38,002 bases of DNA from an uncultured Eubacterium sp. (GTDB lineage Bacteria; Bacillota_A; Clostridia; Lachnospirales; Lachnospiraceae). Positions 1 through 8,328 of the stretch are shown here, piece after piece. The first letter of the stretch is position 1, and each line of letters opens with the position of its first letter. The position numbers and the translations under genes are program-made. The notes beneath the pieces were generated by a model that did not search any database, was not told the origin of the DNA, and worked only from the letters and a program-made list of their open reading frames with translations. The stretch is taken from assembly GCA_948468465.1 (NCBI GenBank), contig CAOKJJ010000027.1, positions 1-38,002 on the forward strand. Reading direction: 5' to 3'.

Positions 1-1442
1 GGCATGAAGATCACATTGGTGCGATCCCGTATGTACTCAAGGAGATCAACGTGCCGATCTATGCAACCAAGCTGACCGTTGGAATTATAGAGCATAAGTT
101 ACGTGAGCATGACCTGATGCGCGTGGTAAAGCGTAAAATCGTGAAATACGGCCAGCATATTAATTTAGGATGCTTTCGGGTGGAATTTATTAAGACTAAC
201 CACAGCATTCAGGACGCGGCGGCGCTTGCGATCTATTCGCCGGCAGGCGTAGTCATTCACACAGGCGATTTTAAGGTGGATTATACACCGGTATTCGGGG
301 ATGCGATTGATCTGCAAAGATTCGGTGAGATCGGTAAAAAAGGAGTGCTTGCATTAATGTGCGACAGTACGAATGCAGAGCGTGCGGGATTTACGATGTC
401 AGAAAAGACCGTTGGAAAAGTGCTGGATACTATTTTTACCGATCATAAGCACAACCGCATTATCGTATCTACGTTTGCGTCCAATGTGGACCGGGTGCAG
501 CAAATTATTAACTGCGCGTATAATCATGGAAGAAAAGTCGTTATTGAGGGCCGCAGCATGGTCAATATTATCAGTACGGCTACGGAGCTTGGCTATATTA
601 ACATTCCGGAGCATACGCTGATTGACATTGAACATCTCAAAGATTATCCGGACGAGCTTACCGTACTCATTACAACCGGAAGCCAGGGAGAATCCATGGC
701 GGCTTTGTCACGTATGGCGAGCGGGATGCACCGGAAAGTGTCCATTAAGCCGAACGATCTGATTGTTTTAAGCTCCAGTCCGATACCGGGCAACGAAAAG
801 GCGGTTACAAAGATTATTAATGAACTGTCGATGAAGGGCGCAGAGGTTATTTTTCAGGATGTACATGTATCCGGCCATGCGTGCATTGAAGATATCAAGC
901 TTATTTATTCGCTTGTCCATCCAAAATACGCGATACCGGTGCACGGAGAATATAAGCATTTAAAAGCGCAGGCGAAGATCGCGGAAGAGCTCGGCGTTTC
1001 CAAAAACAATATTTTTATATTATCAACCGGAGACGTATTGGAACTGGATGAAAACAGTGCGAGAGTCGCCGGCAGGGTGCATGTCGGAGATGTGATGGTA
1101 GATGGCCTTGGCGTCGGAGATGTCGGAAATATTGTATTAAGAGACCGCCAGCATCTGGCGGAAGAGGGTATTATTATTGTCGTGCTGACATTGGACAGCG
1201 CTTCCGGCCTGGTTGCGGCGGGACCGGATATCGTATCCAGAGGCTTTGTCTATGTCAGAGGTTCTGAAAGCCTGATGGATGAGGCAAGGCATGTATTAAA
1301 CGGCACGATGGACAACTGTATGAACAAGCATATTACAGACTGGGGCAGAATCAAGACAGAGATTAAAGACGCACTGGGCGATTTTGTCTGGAAAGAGATG
1401 AAACGGCGGCCAATGATTATTCCGATTATTATGGAAGTATAG
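1..1442 (+). CDS. rnj: Ribonuclease J, 5'-truncated by the window edge
   Basis: This is the C-terminal ~480 residues of RNase J, a cytoplasmic metallo-beta-lactamase/beta-CASP ribonuclease with 5'-3' exo- and endonuclease activity in mRNA decay and rRNA maturation. The reading frame is open from base 3 and begins inside the zinc-binding HEDHIG motif, so the true start lies upstream. Further family motifs visible are HTGDFK, CDSTNAE, SGHA and PVHGEYKHL, the metal- and phosphate-binding set of beta-CASP nucleases. The C-terminal RNase J domain runs to the stop and looks complete, ending in IIPIIMEV. The next gene, ylbF-like, starts 14 bases after the stop, so the two are probably co-transcribed. 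Identification is firm; the N-terminal ~70 residues are not in the window. Confidence 0.95.
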   Translation, partial: HEDHIGAIPYVLKEINVPIYATKLTVGIIEHKLREHDLMRVVKRKIVKYGQHINLGCFRVEFIKTNHSIQDAAALAIYSPAGVVIHTGDFKVDYTPVFGDAIDLQRFGEIGKKGVLALMCDSTNAERAGFTMSEKTVGKVLDTIFTDHKHNRIIVSTFASNVDRVQQIINCAYNHGRKVVIEGRSMVNIISTATELGYINIPEHTLIDIEHLKDYPDELTVLITTGSQGESMAALSRMASGMHRKVSIKPNDLIVLSSSPIPGNEKAVTKIINELSMKGAEVIFQDVHVSGHACIEDIKLIYSLVHPKYAIPVHGEYKHLKAQAKIAEELGVSKNNIFILSTGDVLELDENSARVAGRVHVGDVMVDGLGVGDVGNIVLRDRQHLAEEGIIIVVLTLDSASGLVAAGPDIVSRGFVYVRGSESLMDEARHVLNGTMDNCMNKHITDWGRIKTEIKDALGDFVWKEMKRRPMIIPIIMEV

Positions 1443-1456
1443 GAGAAAAGAGCCAG

Positions 1457-1804
1457 ATGATAAGTCAGATAGATGAAGCATTAGAAGGATTAATCCAGGC
1501 AATCTGGGAAGGCGAGGAGTATCAGCGCTATCAAAAAATACGTGCGAAAGTACACGAGCAGCCGGAACTGGAGCAAAAAATCCATGCGTTCCGCAAGAAA
1601 AATTACGAGGTGCAAAACCGCGCGAACGATCGGGCGCTGTATGACCAGGTAGACGGGCTGGAGCGGGAAGGCATTGAGTTTCGCAAAGATCCGCTTGTGA
1701 ATGAATATTTAAATGCGGAGCTTGGCATCTGCAGGCTGTTTCAGCGGATCAACTGGGAGCTTGTGCGGAAAATGGATTTTGATCTGGGATTTTCAATAGA
1801 TTAA
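1457..1804 (+). CDS. YlbF/YmcA-family protein
   Basis: A 115-residue, mostly helical, charged protein of the YlbF/YmcA (Com_YlbF) family. The family signature is seen in the pattern of a short N-terminal helix, YQRYQKIRAKV, then the QPELEQKIHAFRKKNYEVQ segment and a C-terminal helix with LGICRLFQRI. In Bacillus subtilis, YlbF acts with YmcA and YaaT as the Y-complex that steers RNase Y-dependent RNA maturation. Here the gene sits directly behind RNase J, 14 bases away, with a clear AGGAGA ribosome binding site, so a link to RNA decay is plausible. Which member of the family it is (YlbF, YmcA or a third paralogue) cannot be decided by eye. Confidence 0.85.
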   Translation: MISQIDEALEGLIQAIWEGEEYQRYQKIRAKVHEQPELEQKIHAFRKKNYEVQNRANDRALYDQVDGLEREGIEFRKDPLVNEYLNAELGICRLFQRINWELVRKMDFDLGFSID

Positions 1805-1822
1805 AGGAAGGGAAGCCTTTAC

Positions 1823-2218
1823 ATGAGTGCCAGTAAAATTGTAATGCGGCTTGTGAGCATCAGCTTTACGGTGTTGTTATTCCTTATGGTTGTATATGGC
1901 CTGTATGAGGTCGGGCTTCGTTCGTACAGTTATGGATACCGTATTTTTGCGGAGCCGCCGGTAACGGCAGGTGAAGGAAGAGACAGGCTTGTGCAGATTA
2001 AAAACTCAATGAGTGATTCTGATATTGCAAAGCTGCTGGAAGAAAAGGGACTGATTCGGGACAAGTGGTTATTTATGCTGCAGCTGAAATTATCCGGATA
2101 CAGCAGCAGGATTTTACCGGGCCGTTACACGCTGAACACTTCGATGACGGCGGATGAGATGATGCAGGTCATGAGTCAGGAAGATACCGAAGAGACGGAG
2201 CAGGAAAAATCAGAATGA
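1823..2218 (+). CDS. Short MltG/YceG-like membrane protein lacking the catalytic domain
   Basis: A 131-residue protein with one N-terminal membrane segment (about residues 10-30). It is followed by an extracytoplasmic stretch matching the N-terminal part of MltG/YceG: a start-of-domain pattern SMSDSDIAKLLEEKGLI, then LPGRYTLNTSMTADEMMQVM. Full MltG proteins are about 330-370 residues and carry a catalytic glutamate in the C-terminal half; that half is absent and the protein ends in an acidic tail. It therefore probably is not a transglycosylase by itself and may be a binding or scaffolding relative. The gene precedes trmR and overlaps it (ATGA), mirroring the Bacillus yrrL-yrrM order, in which yrrL is mltG. 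This synteny supports the family call. Confidence 0.75.
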   Translation: MSASKIVMRLVSISFTVLLFLMVVYGLYEVGLRSYSYGYRIFAEPPVTAGEGRDRLVQIKNSMSDSDIAKLLEEKGLIRDKWLFMLQLKLSGYSSRILPGRYTLNTSMTADEMMQVMSQEDTEETEQEKSE

Positions 2219-2859
2219 TAGTTGATGAAAGATTTATCACGTATATAAATTCACTGGACAGCGGGAATACAAAGCTGTTGGACGAGATTGAAGCAGAGGC
2301 GCTGCGTACGGATGTTCCGGTTATCCGCAAGGAAACGCAGGCGTGTCTCAAGCTGTTTCTGGCGCTCAAAAAGCCAAAACGTATTTTGGAAGTCGGTACG
2401 GCGGTAGGGTTTTCCGCCATTTTGATGAAAACTTATAATCCGGCTGACTGTACGATTACGACGATAGAAAATTACGAAAAACGGATCCCAATTGCCCGCG
2501 CAAATTTTAAACGCGCGGGCATGGAAGACGTTATTACGCTGATAGAAGGCGATGCCGCTGTGGTGCTGGGACAGCTGGACGGAACTTATGATATGATTTT
2601 TATGGATGCGGCGAAGGGGCAGTATATCTATTTCCTGCCGCAGGTGATGCGTCTGTTAAGCGAAGACGGCATGTTGATTTCGGATAATATTTTGCAGGAT
2701 GGTGACATTATTGAGTCCAGATATGCGGTCATCCGGCGCAACCGTACGATTCACAGACGTATGCGACGTTATTTATATGAACTGACGCACCATGAACAGC
2801 TTGTTACAGCCGTATTTCCGGTAGGAGATGGAATTACGGTCAGCAGTAAAAAGGCATAA
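2215..2859 (+). CDS. trmR: tRNA 5-hydroxyuridine methyltransferase (class I SAM O-methyltransferase)
   Basis: A 214-residue class I SAM-dependent O-methyltransferase of the catechol/caffeoyl-CoA type. The SAM loop EVGTAVGFS, an acidic residue in TTIENYEKR and the metal-site region MIFMDAAKGQY are all visible. Bacillus TrmR (YrrM) methylates 5-hydroxyuridine at tRNA wobble position 34 to 5-methoxyuridine. The assignment to TrmR rather than a generic O-methyltransferase rests on context: an mltG-like gene directly before it (ATGA overlap) and a U32-family gene directly after it, the same order as yrrL-yrrM-yrrN/O. The length fits the family. The function is inferred from homology and synteny. 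Confidence 0.85.
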   Translation: MIVDERFITYINSLDSGNTKLLDEIEAEALRTDVPVIRKETQACLKLFLALKKPKRILEVGTAVGFSAILMKTYNPADCTITTIENYEKRIPIARANFKRAGMEDVITLIEGDAAVVLGQLDGTYDMIFMDAAKGQYIYFLPQVMRLLSEDGMLISDNILQDGDIIESRYAVIRRNRTIHRRMRRYLYELTHHEQLVTAVFPVGDGITVSSKKA

Positions 2860-2897
2860 AAAGAAGTTATTAGGAGATCAAAAACAGGAGATCAGAA

Positions 2898-4145
2898 ATG
2901 AAACGTCCGGAATTGTTAGTTCCGGCAGGCAGCTTAGAGGTGCTGAAAACAGCGGTTGTATACGGCGCGGATGCCGTATATATCGGCGGGGAATCATTCG
3001 GGCTGCGTGCCAAGGCAAAAAATTTTACATTGGAAGAAATGGCACAGGGCATTGCGTTTGCACATGCACATCATGCGAAAGTGTATGTGACGGCAAATAT
3101 TTTTGCCCACAATGAAGATCTGAAAGGCGTGCGGGAATATTTTTATGAACTGCGGGAGATACAGCCGGACGCGCTGATTATTTCAGATCCCGGTGTTTTT
3201 GCGGTTGCCAGGGAAGTATGTCCGCATATAGAAGTGCATATCAGCACGCAGGCAAATAATACGAATTATGAGTCCATGCTCTTTTGGCACAGACTGGGCG
3301 CAAAACGCATCGTCTGCGCGAGGGAGCTTTCGTTAGAAGAGATCCGTGAAATACGCGGCCGGATACCGGATGAGCTGGAACTGGAAGCGTTTATCCATGG
3401 GGCCATGTGCATCTCCTATTCCGGCAGATGCCTGCTCAGCAATTATTTTACAGGAAGAGACGCGAATCAGGGAGCCTGTACGCATCCGTGCCGCTGGCAG
3501 TATGCGGTCGTGGAAGAGAAAAGGCCGGGAGAATATCTGCCTGTTTACGAAAACGAGCGGGGAACTTATATTTTTAATTCCAAAGATTTATGTATGATAG
3601 AGCATATTCCGGATCTTGTAAAGGCTGGAATTGACAGCTTTAAAATCGAAGGCCGCATGAAGACCGCGCTGTATATCGCTACTGTGGCCAGGACATACCG
3701 AAAGGCAATTGATGACTATCTGAAAGCGGAGTCTGTCTATGAACAGCATCTGCCCTGGTACCGCAGCCAGATTGCAAGCGGGACGTTCCGGCAGTTTACG
3801 ACAGGATTTTTTTATGGCAAGCCGTCCGAAGAAGCACAGGTATATGACAGCAATGATTATGTAAAAAATTATACATATCTTGGGACGATAGAAAATACGA
3901 ACGCAAAAGGGGCATGCCGGATCGAACAGAAAAATAAGTTTTCGGTCGGGGAACAGATAGAAGTCATAAAGCCGGATGGGACAAATGCCGCGGTAGTGGT
4001 TCGTTCAATAACAGATGAAGAAGGAACGGCGATGGAATCCGCACCGCATCCCAAGCAGGTACTGTATGTGGAGTTTGCGTGTGAGCAGGATCCTTCCATC
4101 CGTTTCAATCAATATGACATTCTACGCAGAAAAGAGGAGGGCTAA
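2898..4145 (+). CDS. U32 'peptidase' family protein, tRNA wobble uridine hydroxylation (TrhP-like)
   Basis: A 415-residue member of peptidase family U32. The family signature around residues 168-200 is intact (HGAMCISYSGRC, then GACTHPCRW), giving cysteines 171, 178, 194 and 198, with a further Cys at 232. These fit the iron-sulfur ligands proposed for the family. Relatives YrrN/YrrO (TrhP1/TrhP2) in Bacillus and TrhP in E. coli are needed to form 5-hydroxyuridine in tRNA, the substrate of TrmR, whose gene lies 38 bases upstream. Only one U32 gene is present here, whereas Bacillus has two. The ATG is preceded by a GGAG ribosome binding site. A peptidase role is unlikely for this branch. Confidence 0.88.
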   Translation: MKRPELLVPAGSLEVLKTAVVYGADAVYIGGESFGLRAKAKNFTLEEMAQGIAFAHAHHAKVYVTANIFAHNEDLKGVREYFYELREIQPDALIISDPGVFAVAREVCPHIEVHISTQANNTNYESMLFWHRLGAKRIVCARELSLEEIREIRGRIPDELELEAFIHGAMCISYSGRCLLSNYFTGRDANQGACTHPCRWQYAVVEEKRPGEYLPVYENERGTYIFNSKDLCMIEHIPDLVKAGIDSFKIEGRMKTALYIATVARTYRKAIDDYLKAESVYEQHLPWYRSQIASGTFRQFTTGFFYGKPSEEAQVYDSNDYVKNYTYLGTIENTNAKGACRIEQKNKFSVGEQIEVIKPDGTNAAVVVRSITDEEGTAMESAPHPKQVLYVEFACEQDPSIRFNQYDILRRKEEG

Positions 4146-4147
4146 CA

Positions 4148-5206
4148 ATGGGAAAGGACAAATATGTAGCATATGTGGGAACTTACACGCATGAAAACAG
4201 CCTTGGCATTCATATTTACGACGTGGATGTAGAGCATGCGAAAATTCAGGAGCGGAAAATGATACCGATCAGTAATTCATCGGACATGATTATTTCACAT
4301 AGCGGAAAGATTTTGTATTCCATTGCAGACGAAGGGGTGGAAGCTTTTCACATTCTGGAAGACGGCGATTTAGAAAAAATCAACAAAAAATGGATTGGCG
4401 GTATGCGCGGCTGTTACCTGGAACTGGACAGAGAAGATAAATATTTGTTTGTCGCAGGCTATCACGATGCAAGAGTATCTATGCTGCGCCTGAATAAGGA
4501 TGGTTCTATTGAAGGCATTGCGGACGGCGTTTTTCACAAAGGCATGGGGCGCTGCATCGCAGAGCGTAATTCCAGGCCGCATGTACATTGCGTAAAAGTC
4601 ACTCCGGATCAGAAGTTTTTATGCGCTGTGGACGGCGGGCTGGACCATATTAAAATATACCGTCTGGATTATGACGGCGGACACCTGATTCACCATGATA
4701 TATTAAGATGCCCGCTGGATTCGGCGCCGCGTGCTATGCGTTTCAGCAAAGACGGCAAGTATGCATATGTATTGTGCGAGCTTACGAACGTTGTCAACGT
4801 ATACCGCTATTATCTTACAGAGAGCGGAAATCCGGAGTTCGAGATCATTCAGACTATTTCGACGGAAGGTCCGGGCGAAGATGAGATCTGCAGCGCGACG
4901 ACAATGGAATTTTCGCCGGACGGCAATTATCTGTTTTGTACGGATGCCGGCATTAATGCGGTGCTTGTATTCGCTGTGGACAAAGAGACGGGGCTGCTGA
5001 CGTTAGTCTGCAATAACCGCATTGGAGGGGAATTTCCAAAAGCGATCGCGGTATTTCCAGACGGGAAAAATTTTATGTGCCTGAACCATGACAGCAATTC
5101 TATCGGTATTTTTACGATGGATTATGAAGGCAAATATTTCCTGATGAATGGAAAACCGGTAGAAGTGGAGACACCGAACTGCGTATATATTCATAAATTG
5201 ACATAA
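4148..5206 (+). CDS. pgl: Lactonase family beta-propeller protein (6-phosphogluconolactonase-like)
   Basis: A 352-residue cytosolic protein of the YkgB/Pgl lactonase family, a seven-bladed beta-propeller. It opens with the typical YVAYVGTYTHENSLGIHIYD segment and repeats short blade signatures such as FSKDGKYAYV, FSPDGNYLFC and FPDGKNFMCL. Family members hydrolyse 6-phosphogluconolactone in the oxidative pentose phosphate pathway, though some act on other lactones. The start lies two bases after the U32 stop and its AGGAGG site is inside the end of that gene, so translation is probably coupled. No other pentose phosphate gene is nearby, so the exact substrate is inferred only. A terminator follows the gene. 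Confidence 0.85.
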   Translation: MGKDKYVAYVGTYTHENSLGIHIYDVDVEHAKIQERKMIPISNSSDMIISHSGKILYSIADEGVEAFHILEDGDLEKINKKWIGGMRGCYLELDREDKYLFVAGYHDARVSMLRLNKDGSIEGIADGVFHKGMGRCIAERNSRPHVHCVKVTPDQKFLCAVDGGLDHIKIYRLDYDGGHLIHHDILRCPLDSAPRAMRFSKDGKYAYVLCELTNVVNVYRYYLTESGNPEFEIIQTISTEGPGEDEICSATTMEFSPDGNYLFCTDAGINAVLVFAVDKETGLLTLVCNNRIGGEFPKAIAVFPDGKNFMCLNHDSNSIGIFTMDYEGKYFLMNGKPVEVETPNCVYIHKLT

Positions 5207-5282
5207 GGATAATAAAGGAAAAGGGCCGCAGCTTTAACTTCTAAAAGCCTGCAGTATACGGGTGAGATTCTTATGCGGTGAT

Positions 5283-5325
5283 AAGGCGCAAGGTCTTTGG
5301 AAGGGCAGAGGCTTTGCGCCTTTTT
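5283..5325 (+). terminator. Rho-independent terminator after the RNase J-lactonase run
   Basis: A 9-bp stem (AAGGCGCAA with TTGCGCCTT, at 5283-5291 and 5314-5322) is followed by a short T run. It lies after the lactonase gene and before the restriction-modification genes. It marks the end of the upstream operon. It also argues against starting the next protein at the in-frame GTG at 5278, which would place its first codons inside the hairpin. Confidence 0.8.
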
Positions 5326-5349
5326 GGTGCGAATAACAGAGGACGACAT

Positions 5350-8328
5350 ATGGAGAAAGACGATTTGCAAAGGCTTGTAAGCCAGTATGAACGAAATAAA
5401 AAAACCTATAAAAACGCAAAAGAGTATAACGAACAGGACTGCCGCGATGAGTTTATCAGTCCTTTGCTGGAATGCTTTGGCTGGGACGTGCACAACAAAA
5501 AGGGGGCGCCGCCGCAGTATAAAGAGGTCGTTGTGGAAAAGTTTTCCGGGCGCAGTGAGAGGCCGGATTACACGCTGACTTTAAACGGCGTGTCTAAAAT
5601 TTTTGTGGAAGCGAAAAAGCCGGCAGTGGAAATCAGGCTGGACGCGGCGCCTGCCAGACAGGCGAGAAGCTACGGCTGGAACGGCGGACATAAAATCACC
5701 GTACTTACCAACTTTGAATATCTGATGATCTATGACACGACAAACAGGCCAAAGGAAGACGACCTGCCTTCCGTTTCGTTATACCGGTGCTACCATTATA
5801 CGCAGTATATCAAAGCGTATGAGGAAATAAACAGCCTGCTGTCAAAAGAAAGCGTATATTCCGGCGCGTTTGACGCGTTTGTCAACGGAAATTTTCAAAG
5901 CAGCGGCAGGCATGCGTCGGAAATAGACGAAATCTTTTTAAAGCAGATGAATGAGTGGCGGCTGGCAATTGGAAATGACTTATATCAAAAATCCGAAAAA
6001 TATCACGATATGGAGCTGTTAAATGATGTCGTGCAGGAATTTATGAACCAGATTATTTTTCTGCGCATCTGCGAGGACAGGCATCTGCCTTTATATAAAA
6101 CGCTGCAGGAAACGGCACAGCTGCCATCGGAGTTATACCGGGTGTTTCAGGAGGCGGACAGGCGGTATAATTCCGGGCTGTTTAACGGAGATACGATTAT
6201 TTTCGACCTGGATGCCGGTATTCTTTCAGACATTATAAAAGCATTGTATTATCCGCAGAATCCGTATCTGTTTCATATCATAGAGCCAGCTATTTTAGGC
6301 AAGATCTATGAAGCGTTTTTAACAGAATGCCTGATCAGGGAAAACGGCAGGGTTACGCTGACGGCCAAAGGGGCTTACCGTTACCGTTCTGTGGTATCTA
6401 CGCCGACAGAGATTGTAAAATATATGGTGAAAATGGCGCTGCAGCCTTATTGTGCCGGAAAGACGCCGCGTGAAATCTGCTCCCTGCGAATCGCGGACAT
6501 TGCATGCGGCTCCGGCGTATTTTTGGAAGAGTCGTATCAGTATCTTGTGGATTACTGTGTGCAGTGGTATGAAAAGCACAAACCGCAGGTGCTGCTGGAG
6601 CAGAGCAATGGCAGGAAAAAGCTGCCGTTTGAAGAAAAAAAGGAAATTCTTACAAACTGTATTTATGGAGTGGATATCGACATTCACGCGGTGTGGGTGA
6701 GCCGTTTTTCATTGCTGATTAAGCTGATGGAAGATGAGACGCCGGCGTCTATGCATGATTTTGTACCGGCGCTGCCGGATTTAAAGGAAAATATCAGAAA
6801 CGGGAACGCGCTGATTACAAGGGAGGATCTTGGAGACGATATCTGCAGCGCTAAGCTGCTGTGCAAAGTAGTGCCGTTTTCCTGGGATTTTGAGGACGAT
6901 ATAAAGGGATTTACCGTCATTGTCGGAAATCCGCCTTATGTCAAAACCGAAGACATGCATACGCTGGAATCCGAGACAGAGTTTTTGATTTATAAGAAAA
7001 AGTATGAGACAGCTTACAAACAGTTTGATAAATACTTTTTGTTTATCGAGCGTGCGCTGCAGCTGCTGGCGCCTGACGGGACGCTTTGCTATATTGTGCC
7101 GAACAAATTTTATAAAACCGATGCCGGGCAGAAGCTGCGGCAGCTGCTGGCGCCTAAAATGATGCAGATGGATGATTTTGGCGATATGCAGCTGTTTCCT
7201 GACAGGACGATTTACAGTTCGATTATTTTATGCGGACAGCAGGAAATGACATATATGAACTATACAAATGTGTCTTCGCTGGCGCAGCTTTGGGCAGGAG
7301 AGAAAAAAGAGCAGATGCAGGTGGCCAATGCCTCGCTTGGAGACGCACCATGGCGGCTGTGCACGGACATTGCGTTTTTAAAGATGATGACGAAAATGGA
7401 GGCGCACGCAAGGCCGCTCGGGGAGATTGTGGATATTTTCAATGGTATTCAGACAAGCGCGGAACGGCCCGAACCGGTATACTGGTTTACGCAGAAAGAA
7501 GTGCTGAAAGAAACAGAAGATGAGGTAACCATTCAAAAATTCGGCGGCGTTTACCACATCGAAAAAAAGATTCTAAAGCCGTATTTTAAGCCGACAAAGG
7601 CGGATGAAAAAGGGATGCGGACCTATTCGTGGCTGCATACGGATAAGCGTATTATTTTTCCTTATACAGAAGAAGGCAGCTTGATTGAATTGGCAGTGAT
7701 GCAGCGCGAATATCCGGGAACGTATGCGTATTTGTGCGCATGCTATGACCTGCTCGTGCCAAAATGCCTGAATCATGGCGTTGGACGGGACATTAAAAAC
7801 GCTACGGAAAAAAACTGGTATCAGTATGGCCGGGCCCAGGCGCTGACAGCGTTTGTGCATACGCCAAAACTGATCGTACGTGTGCTCAGCAGACGGCCGA
7901 TGTACGCCTACGATACGCAGGACATGCTCATTGCCTCCGGCGGCACGGCAGGATACTGCGCGATTGCGGCGCCCAAAGGCTGCAAATATGACCTTTCTTA
8001 TATACAGGCGTGGCTGAACCATCCGTATACAGAACAGCTGCTTTCTACCATGGGGAGTGATTTTGAAGGCGGATATACGGCAAGAGGGACCTATTTATTG
8101 AAAAAGATCCCTTTTTTGGAGCTGGATTTTGAAAAAGAAGAACAAAAGGCTGCGCATGATGCCGTAGTATCCTATGCAAGGCAGATTTATGCATTAAACG
8201 AGGTATTGCGTGTCAATTCCGGCCGCAGGACGATCGAAGTGCTGGAAGGTGAAAAGGATAAGCTGGCCGACCGTATCGAGGCGCAGATCGCAAAAATCTA
8301 TCAGATGGAGTTCCAGGTGAAAGTATGA
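5350..8328 (+). CDS. Type IIG-like restriction enzyme: nuclease, N6-adenine methylase and specificity domains in one chain
   Basis: A 992-residue three-part protein. The N-terminal ~150 residues resemble the HsdR_N nuclease fold, with a PD...EAK core (PD at 72-73, E87-A-K89) that fits a PD-(D/E)xK site. The centre is an N6-adenine methylase, with motif I DIACGSG at 383-389 and motif IV NPPY at 527-530. The last third resembles the TaqI-like C-terminal specificity region. It should cut and methylate DNA at a specific site. I start at ATG 5350 (AGAGGA site 7 bases upstream) rather than GTG 5278, because a terminator hairpin covers the latter. The stop overlaps the start of a second methylase (ATGA). 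The recognition site cannot be read from sequence alone. Confidence 0.88.
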   Translation: MEKDDLQRLVSQYERNKKTYKNAKEYNEQDCRDEFISPLLECFGWDVHNKKGAPPQYKEVVVEKFSGRSERPDYTLTLNGVSKIFVEAKKPAVEIRLDAAPARQARSYGWNGGHKITVLTNFEYLMIYDTTNRPKEDDLPSVSLYRCYHYTQYIKAYEEINSLLSKESVYSGAFDAFVNGNFQSSGRHASEIDEIFLKQMNEWRLAIGNDLYQKSEKYHDMELLNDVVQEFMNQIIFLRICEDRHLPLYKTLQETAQLPSELYRVFQEADRRYNSGLFNGDTIIFDLDAGILSDIIKALYYPQNPYLFHIIEPAILGKIYEAFLTECLIRENGRVTLTAKGAYRYRSVVSTPTEIVKYMVKMALQPYCAGKTPREICSLRIADIACGSGVFLEESYQYLVDYCVQWYEKHKPQVLLEQSNGRKKLPFEEKKEILTNCIYGVDIDIHAVWVSRFSLLIKLMEDETPASMHDFVPALPDLKENIRNGNALITREDLGDDICSAKLLCKVVPFSWDFEDDIKGFTVIVGNPPYVKTEDMHTLESETEFLIYKKKYETAYKQFDKYFLFIERALQLLAPDGTLCYIVPNKFYKTDAGQKLRQLLAPKMMQMDDFGDMQLFPDRTIYSSIILCGQQEMTYMNYTNVSSLAQLWAGEKKEQMQVANASLGDAPWRLCTDIAFLKMMTKMEAHARPLGEIVDIFNGIQTSAERPEPVYWFTQKEVLKETEDEVTIQKFGGVYHIEKKILKPYFKPTKADEKGMRTYSWLHTDKRIIFPYTEEGSLIELAVMQREYPGTYAYLCACYDLLVPKCLNHGVGRDIKNATEKNWYQYGRAQALTAFVHTPKLIVRVLSRRPMYAYDTQDMLIASGGTAGYCAIAAPKGCKYDLSYIQAWLNHPYTEQLLSTMGSDFEGGYTARGTYLLKKIPFLELDFEKEEQKAAHDAVVSYARQIYALNEVLRVNSGRRTIEVLEGEKDKLADRIEAQIAKIYQMEFQVKV

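Noticed and set aside
5278..5349. Longer N-terminus for the type IIG-like protein from GTG 5278
   Set aside because: These bases form a terminator hairpin; ATG 5350 has a good ribosome site and the protein similarity begins after it.
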